This document shows, one piece after another, positions 59,126-64,000 of a DNA stretch of 64,000 nt. The DNA is from Arthrobacter pityocampae (GTDB taxonomy: Bacteria; Actinomycetota; Actinomycetes; Actinomycetales; Micrococcaceae). A model generated the notes under the pieces. It did not search any database. It worked only from the letters and a program-made list of their open reading frames with translations, and was not told where the DNA came from. Made by a program: the position numbers and the translations under genes. The number at the start of each line of letters is the position of its first letter. Positions within the stretch are counted from its first letter, which is position 1. The stretch lies in contig NZ_PRKW01000004.1 of the NCBI RefSeq assembly GCF_002927275.1, positions 62,001 to 126,000 on the forward strand, written 5' to 3'.

Positions 59126-61045
59126 CTACCACTGCTCGGACTGCGTGCTGGGGCGTCCTGCCCCGGCGCCGGCGCCCTTGGCCTGGCGAGGCTTGCGGTT
59201 GGCGTCGCCCGAGAACCGGGTGTCGCCGTCGCGCTTGGGGAAGTCCTTCTTGAAGGGCTTCTTGAACTCGCCCGCACCACGGTTACCCGCGGGCTTGCGT
59301 CCCTTGTCGAGCTCCAGGTGGATCAGCTCGCCGCCGATCCGCGTCTTGGAGAGCGCCCGCAGCTGGTCCTTGGACAGATCGGCCGGCAGTTCCACGAGGC
59401 TGTGGTCCGCACGGATGTCGATGCCGCCGATCTGCGAGGAGGACAGCCCGCCCTCGTTCGCGATGGCCCCGACGATCGAGCCCGGCATCACGCGCTGGCG
59501 ACGGCCCACCGCGATGCGGTAGGTGGCGTTGCCCTCGGTGAGCGTGCGCGTGGGGCCGCGGGACCCGAAGGCGTCCTTGCGTCCGTCGGCGCGCTCGCGC
59601 TGCCCGGCGGGGGCCACCGGGATGTCCTTGACCAGGACGGGCTGGCCGCCCTGGGCCATGACGGCGAGGGCCGCGGCGATCTCGGCCGCGGGCACGTCGT
59701 GCTCGGCCTCGTAGTTCGCGATCAGGTCGCGGAACAGCGAGACGTCCTCGGTGGCCAGGGTCGTGGTGATCTTGTCCGCGAACTTGCTCAGGCGCAGCTC
59801 GTTGATCTTCTCCGTGGAGGGCAGCTGCATCTGCTCGACCGGCTGGCGCGTGGCCTTCTCGATCGACCGGAGCAGGTACTTCTCACGGGGGGTGATGAAC
59901 AGGATCGCGTCACCCGAGCGGCCGGCGCGGCCGGTACGCCCGATGCGGTGCACGTAGGACTCGGTGTCGTGCGGGATGTCGTAGTTCACGACGAGCGAGA
60001 TGCGCTCCACGTCGAGTCCACGGGCTGCGACGTCCGTGGCGACGAGGATGTCGATCTTGCCGTCGCGCAGCGCCTCGACGGTGCGCTCGCGCTGCTGCTG
60101 GGGGATGTCCCCGTTGATGGCTGCAGCCGAGAAGCCCCGTGAACGCAACTTGTCCGCCAGGTCTTCGGTCGCCATCTTGGTGCGGACGAAGGCGATGATG
60201 CCGTCGTAGTCCTCCACCTCGAGGATGCGGGTCATGGCGTCGAGCTTGTGCGGGCCCATGACCTGCAGGTAGCGCTGACGCGTGTTGGTGCCCGTCGTCG
60301 TCTTGCCCTTGACCGAGATCTCGGCGGGGTCGTTCAGGTACTTCTTGGCGATGCGGCGGATGGCCGGGGGCATCGTCGCGGAGAACAGGGCCACCTGCTT
60401 CTCGGCCGGGGTCGAGGAGAGGATCTGCTCCACGTCCTCGGCGAAGCCCATGCGCAGCATCTCGTCGGCCTCGTCGAGCACCACGTACTCGAGGTTGGAC
60501 AGGTCGAGCGAGCCCTTGGAGATGTGGTCGATCACGCGGCCGGGGGTGCCGACGACGACCTGCGCGCCGCGGCGGAGCCCGGCCAGCTGGGGGCCGTAGG
60601 GCGATCCGCCGTAGACGGGGAGGACGGTGAAGCCCTCCATGTGCTTGGCGTACGAGGTGAAGGCCTCCGCGACCTGTAGCGCGAGCTCGCGGGTGGGTGC
60701 GAGGACCAGGACCTGCGTGTTCTTGCTCGGGCCACCGTTGATGTCGGCGAGTTCGGCCATCTTCGACAGTGCGGGGATGGCGAACGCGGCGGTTTTGCCG
60801 GTGCCGGTCTGGGCGAGGCCCACGACGTCGCGGCCCTCGAGCAGTGCGGGGATGGTCGCTGCCTGGATGGGCGAGGGCTTCTCGTAGCCGACATCGGTGA
60901 GGGCTGCGAGGACACGGCCGTCGAGGTTCAGGTCGGTGAAGCGGATCTCCACGGCGTCGTCGTCGGCCGGTGCGGCGGGGGCCGCTGCGGTCTCGTCGGT
61001 GACGGGGGTGGAGTCGGTGATCTGTTCGGACAGGTATTCAGGCAC
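59126..61045 (-). CDS. deaD: DEAD-box RNA helicase (DeaD/CsdA type)
   Basis: An ATP-dependent RNA helicase of 639 residues from the GTG at 61045, with GGAGG ten bases upstream. Motifs run in order: Q motif (YEKPSPIQAATIP), AQTGTGKT, PTRELALQ, TPGRVIDH, VLDEADEML, FSATMPP, and VATDVAARGLD with HRIGRTGRAGR. A DbpA-like RNA-binding domain follows (about 480-570), then a basic Lys/Arg/Gly-rich tail. Homologues unwind rRNA and mRNA in the cold. The leader upstream is about 300 bp with no gene. Confidence 0.95.
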   Translation of the reverse strand: MPEYLSEQITDSTPVTDETAAAPAAPADDDAVEIRFTDLNLDGRVLAALTDVGYEKPSPIQAATIPALLEGRDVVGLAQTGTGKTAAFAIPALSKMAELADINGGPSKNTQVLVLAPTRELALQVAEAFTSYAKHMEGFTVLPVYGGSPYGPQLAGLRRGAQVVVGTPGRVIDHISKGSLDLSNLEYVVLDEADEMLRMGFAEDVEQILSSTPAEKQVALFSATMPPAIRRIAKKYLNDPAEISVKGKTTTGTNTRQRYLQVMGPHKLDAMTRILEVEDYDGIIAFVRTKMATEDLADKLRSRGFSAAAINGDIPQQQRERTVEALRDGKIDILVATDVAARGLDVERISLVVNYDIPHDTESYVHRIGRTGRAGRSGDAILFITPREKYLLRSIEKATRQPVEQMQLPSTEKINELRLSKFADKITTTLATEDVSLFRDLIANYEAEHDVPAAEIAAALAVMAQGGQPVLVKDIPVAPAGQRERADGRKDAFGSRGPTRTLTEGNATYRIAVGRRQRVMPGSIVGAIANEGGLSSSQIGGIDIRADHSLVELPADLSKDQLRALSKTRIGGELIHLELDKGRKPAGNRGAGEFKKPFKKDFPKRDGDTRFSGDANRKPRQAKGAGAGAGRPSTQSEQW

Positions 61046-61381
61046 GGGAAATAATCCTCCAGGTAGGTGCCGGACGGCCCTGGCAGGATGGAGCCCGCAG
61101 TGCCGAATGAACGTAGGAATCCGGCACTGTTTCAATCCCGGCGCCGAACTCCGGGCCACACGGTTCTCTCTGCTCTCTCAGCAGTGACGTGTGACGTTTC
61201 TTCTAGCCGGCGCTCCCTGATGAATCTGCTCGCGAGTCTGTGCTCCGAGCCCCAACACAACCAATCCGGCCCAGAAGGGCGGATGTAAAGGGAATACCGG
61301 TGTGGGGGATGCTCCCAGTCTACGGCACGACGGCGGTGGCCTGCACCAGAAGGACGACGGCGGCGGGTGACGTTCGGCACG
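61046..61381 (-). other. Long untranslated region before deaD
   Basis: This 336-bp stretch between the MOSC gene and deaD has no supportable reading frame. A 7-bp stem with a long loop (AGTGCCG/CGGCACT, 61099-61128) lies close to the start. Long structured leaders are usual for cold-induced helicases, but no promoter could be fixed. Confidence 0.45.
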
Positions 61382-62038
61382 TCAGGCCGGGGCTGCCACC
61401 TTCAGGGCCTGCAGGGCGGCCTTGCGCACCTGCGGGGTGAGCGTCAGGGAGCCGGCGGCCGCGGCATCGAGAAGGGCCAGGGCCCGCGCCTCGTCGAGGC
61501 CCGCATAGACCTGGGCTGCGGTGACCCCGTGGTCCGGGACGCTGCTGATCCTGACCGGGTCCCCGGCCGTGATGCTGCCCTTCACCACCACGCGCAGGTA
61601 GGTCCCCACCCGGTTGGCCTCGCTGAAGCGCTTCACCCAGGACTTCTCCCCCAGGTACCGGGCGAAGTTCACGCACGGCGTCCTCGGCATGGTGACCTCG
61701 AGGACCACCTGGTCTCCCACGCTCCAGCGTTCGCCGATGACGGCGTGGGAGGCATCGATCCCGCCGACCCGCAGATTCTCGCCGAAGAGTCCCGGCGGAA
61801 CGTCCCGCCCCAGCTGGGCAGCCCAGAAGTCGGCGTCCTCCTGCGAGTAGGCGTAGACGGCCTTCGTGGGACCGCCGTGATGCTTGCGGCTGGCCTGGAC
61901 ATCCCCCGTGAGCCCGAGCGGGTGGACGTTCACGGGCCCGGCGACGGCCCGCTTGTCGATGGCGGTGACGCCGGTGGAGTCCCGCGTGGGCAGCAGTTCG
62001 TGCACGCGGCATACCGCGAGGAGGGTGCCGGAGGTCAT
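61382..62038 (-). CDS. MOSC-domain protein (YiiM-like)
   Basis: A 218-residue protein from the ATG at 62038 (MTSGTLLAVCRVHELL); ATGs at 62044 and 62047 are also in frame. It has the MOSC features HHGGPTKAVYAY, GENLRVGGID and the cysteine in MPRTPCVNFARYLG, which would bind the molybdenum-sulfur centre or sulfur. YiiM in E. coli reduces N-hydroxylated bases; that role is possible here. It lies 20 bp after kdpE on the same strand. Confidence 0.88.
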   Translation of the reverse strand: MTSGTLLAVCRVHELLPTRDSTGVTAIDKRAVAGPVNVHPLGLTGDVQASRKHHGGPTKAVYAYSQEDADFWAAQLGRDVPPGLFGENLRVGGIDASHAVIGERWSVGDQVVLEVTMPRTPCVNFARYLGEKSWVKRFSEANRVGTYLRVVVKGSITAGDPVRISSVPDHGVTAAQVYAGLDEARALALLDAAAAGSLTLTPQVRKAALQALKVAAPA

Positions 62039-62058
62039 GGGCATCATCTTAGGTTCGG

Positions 62059-62733
62059 TCACGGCTCGAAGCGGTACCCCATGCCGCTCTCCGTGACGAA
62101 GTAGCGGGGTGCGCCCGGATCCGGCTCGAGCTTCTTGCGCAGCTGCGCCATGTACACACGGAGGTACTGGACGTCCTTCGCATAGGCGGGACCCCAGACG
62201 TCCAGGAGCAGTTGCTGCTGGGACACCAGCCGGCCGGGATGACTGATCAGCCGGTCGACGATCTTCCACTCGGTGGGCGTCAGCCGGATGTCGCTCCCGT
62301 CTCTGACCACGCGCCGCGCCCCGGCGTCGAGGGTGAAGTCGGGCGTCACGATCACCGGGGCCTCCGCCGCGATCGCCGACCGCCGGGCCGCCACGCGGAG
62401 CCGCGCCAGCAGTTCGTCGAGGCCGAAGGGCTTCGTCACGTAGTCGTCGGCGCCGGCGTCGAGGGCGTCCACCTTGTCCTGCGATCCGTGCCGCGCCGAC
62501 AGCACGATGATGTGGACCTGCGACCACCCGCGGATCCGCCGGATGACGTCCACGCCGTCGAGGTCCGGCAGTCCCAGGTCCAGCACGATGATGTCCGGGT
62601 GGTGCTCGACGGCGGCGGCGAGGGCGGTCTCGCCGTCGACAGCCGTCACGCACTGGAAGCCGTAGGCGCGGAGATTGATCTCGAGGGCACGGAGGAGCTG
62701 CGGCTCGTCGTCGACCACCAGCACCCGCGTCAC
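62059..62733 (-). CDS. kdpE: KdpE-type response regulator
   Basis: A 224-residue OmpR-family regulator from the GTG at 62733. The receiver has DDE at residues 8-10, phosphoacceptor D52 (IIVLDLGLPDLDG) and K101 in YVTKPFGLDEL. The winged helix has LTPTEWKIVDRLISHPGRLV and the KdpE-like QYLRVYMAQLRKKLEPD. Its start overlaps the kinase stop (GTGA), so they are coupled. Expected targets are kdpFABC potassium-uptake genes, not in the window. Confidence 0.93.
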   Translation of the reverse strand: MTRVLVVDDEPQLLRALEINLRAYGFQCVTAVDGETALAAAVEHHPDIIVLDLGLPDLDGVDVIRRIRGWSQVHIIVLSARHGSQDKVDALDAGADDYVTKPFGLDELLARLRVAARRSAIAAEAPVIVTPDFTLDAGARRVVRDGSDIRLTPTEWKIVDRLISHPGRLVSQQQLLLDVWGPAYAKDVQYLRVYMAQLRKKLEPDPGAPRYFVTESGMGYRFEP

Positions 62734-64000
62734 AGCTCCGCCGCTCCCGTCGAGATGGGCAGGCGGATCACGAGCGTGAGGCCGCCGCCCGGCGTCTGCT
62801 CGGCGTCGAGCACCCCGCCCATCACCTCCGTGAAGCCCTTCGCCACCGCGAGCCCGAGCCCCACGCCGGCCCCCGACGGCGCGTCGTCGAGACGCTGGAA
62901 CGGCCGGAACATGGCGGTGACGTCCTCCCGCGACACCCCGCGCCCGTGGTCGATCACGCGCAGCTCGCTGGCGGGGAAGCCGTTGATGAGCGCCTTGCCC
63001 GTCCCGCCGACGGACGCCGTCACCTCGATGGACGATCCAGGTGCGTACTTCACCGCGTTCTCCACGATGTTCGCGAGGACGCGCTCCAGCAGCACCGGAT
63101 CCGCCTCGATCGCCGGGAGGTTCGGCGGGATGGCGACGTGCACGCGGTCCGCGGGGATGTTCACGAGGGCGGGCCCGACGACGTCGACCCACCGGAGCGG
63201 ACGCAGCAGCGCGTTCACCGCATCGCCCGTGATCCGCGACATGTCGAGGAGGTTGTTGACGAGCGCGTCCAGCCTGTCCGAGGAGTCCTCGATCGTCTCG
63301 AGCAGCTCGTCCTCCTCCTCGCGGGAGAAGTTCATCTCGGAATGACGGAGACTGCTGACCGCCAGCTTGATGCCGGCCAGGGGCGTGCGGAGATCGTGGG
63401 ACACCGACCGCAGGATCGCCGTGCGCATCACGTTCCCTTCGACCAGCCGCCGGTTGGTGCGCGTGCTCCGGACCAGTTCCTGCCGCTGGAGCATGGACCG
63501 GAGCTGTCCGGCGAATGCCGTCAGGAGGCCCCGCTCACGGGCCGACAACTGGTGTCCGTAGAGGGCTAGGGTGACATCGCCGTCCAGCGGCTCGAGGGTG
63601 GTCGCCGCCTCGGGCGTCCACGGGTCCGCGCCGTCGCGCCGGGCCGCATCGTGTCCCTCCCGCATCGTGTCAAGCCGGTCCGATGTCGTGCCGCGCCGGT
63701 CCGTCCCGACGCCGGGCGTGTCGCGCACCGCCAGCGCCGTCCGCTCCACGCCGAGACCCGCCGTGAGCTCATGGTCCGGGTGCTGATCCCCCGTGTCGGT
63801 GGGACCTGCGGTGCGACCGAAGAGGGCGACGGCGTCGACGTCGAACTGGGTCTGGACGTGCCGCAGGAAGCCCTGCAGTGTGTCCTCCTCCGCGAGCGCG
63901 CCGCGGGCCAACGCCCCGAGCAGCGCTGCTTCCTGCTGCGCCAGTGCGGCGTCGCGGGAGCGCTGCGCCGACAGTCCGACCACGAGGGACACGGTCACCG
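62730..64000 (-). CDS. kdpD: KdpD-type sensor histidine kinase (partial)
   Basis: The C-terminal 423 codons of the kinase; the N-terminal KdpD/USP and most membrane parts lie off the right edge. A GAF-like region precedes the HisKA domain with the phosphoacceptor in ILRSVSHDLRTPLAGIK. The ATPase domain has NIVENAVKYAPGS (N box), VIDHGRGV and GAGVGLGLAVAKGF (G boxes). It overlaps kdpE by four bases. Confidence 0.93.
   Translation of the reverse strand, partial: VTVSLVVGLSAQRSRDAALAQQEAALLGALARGALAEEDTLQGFLRHVQTQFDVDAVALFGRTAGPTDTGDQHPDHELTAGLGVERTALAVRDTPGVGTDRRGTTSDRLDTMREGHDAARRDGADPWTPEAATTLEPLDGDVTLALYGHQLSARERGLLTAFAGQLRSMLQRQELVRSTRTNRRLVEGNVMRTAILRSVSHDLRTPLAGIKLAVSSLRHSEMNFSREEEDELLETIEDSSDRLDALVNNLLDMSRITGDAVNALLRPLRWVDVVGPALVNIPADRVHVAIPPNLPAIEADPVLLERVLANIVENAVKYAPGSSIEVTASVGGTGKALINGFPASELRVIDHGRGVSREDVTAMFRPFQRLDDAPSGAGVGLGLAVAKGFTEVMGGVLDAEQTPGGGLTLVIRLPISTGAAEL

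Overview
The window is 64 kb of high-G+C actinobacterial chromosome. A mycothiol synthase (MshD), an orphan nitrogen regulator of the GlnR type, a NusG with a long acidic N-terminus, a MutT1-type Nudix/phosphatase fusion and two routes of C50 carotenoid genes all point to Micrococcaceae, most likely a red-pigmented Arthrobacter (A. agilis-like). The genus call is inference from gene content; no 16S gene is present.

Layout. 1-16.7 kb is the transcription/translation superoperon, read on the minus strand: tRNA-Trp, secE, nusG, rplK, rplA, rplJ, rplL, then rpoB and rpoC. It is split between rplL and rpoB by isoprenoid genes: crtE-crtB-crtI (minus), idi (plus) and a thiolase (plus). 17-23 kb holds an aspartate aminotransferase, a two-component system whose kinase has a PspC domain, and further PspC-domain membrane proteins. 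23-26.4 kb holds late carotenoid genes: a CruF-type hydratase converging on a coupled CrtEb/LyeJ-type prenyltransferase and CrtD-type desaturase. With crtEBI these could encode bacterioruberin synthesis. 26.5-37.3 kb is mostly housekeeping: pfkA, a GNAT protein, an ankyrin protein and YgfZ, a nitrobindin-like protein, glnR, mshD, ppk and mutT1. 37.5-44 kb is the most unusual block: a phosphopantetheinyl transferase gene converges on a Pls/PosA-type single-module peptide synthetase whose stop codon overlaps the start of an M1 aminopeptidase gene. 44-53 kb has thyA-folA, asd, an HNH/DUF222 endonuclease with a LexA-like box, murB and a two-gene MaoC dehydratase pair. 53-64 kb has an ATP-dependent DNA ligase, a PfpI protein, an XRE-cupin regulator diverging from an FAD oxidoreductase/methyltransferase pair, rtcB, tRNA-Met and tRNA-Thr, a DeaD-type helicase, a MOSC protein, and kdpE with a truncated kdpD.

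How the genes fit together. Idi and CrtE supply C5 and C20 precursors, CrtB and CrtI make lycopene, CrtEb adds two C5 units, and CrtD and CruF could complete bacterioruberin. The Pls-like enzyme needs a phosphopantetheine arm, which the neighbouring transferase could add, and the coupled aminopeptidase could trim or degrade the product. The architecture matches the epsilon-poly-lysine synthetase/degrading-enzyme pair of Streptomyces as I remember it.

Smaller-scale structure. Several convergent gene junctions carry short tandem duplications that include the ends of the flanking genes (periods 14, 19, about 33, 42, 51 and 94 bp). Four genes (thyA, asd, mshD, rtcB) have a -10-like hexamer only 6-7 nt before the start codon, suggesting leaderless mRNAs. 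A decayed fragment of a cation-efflux transporter lies in the rplA-rplJ spacer. No CRISPR array, rRNA gene, prophage or insertion sequence was seen.
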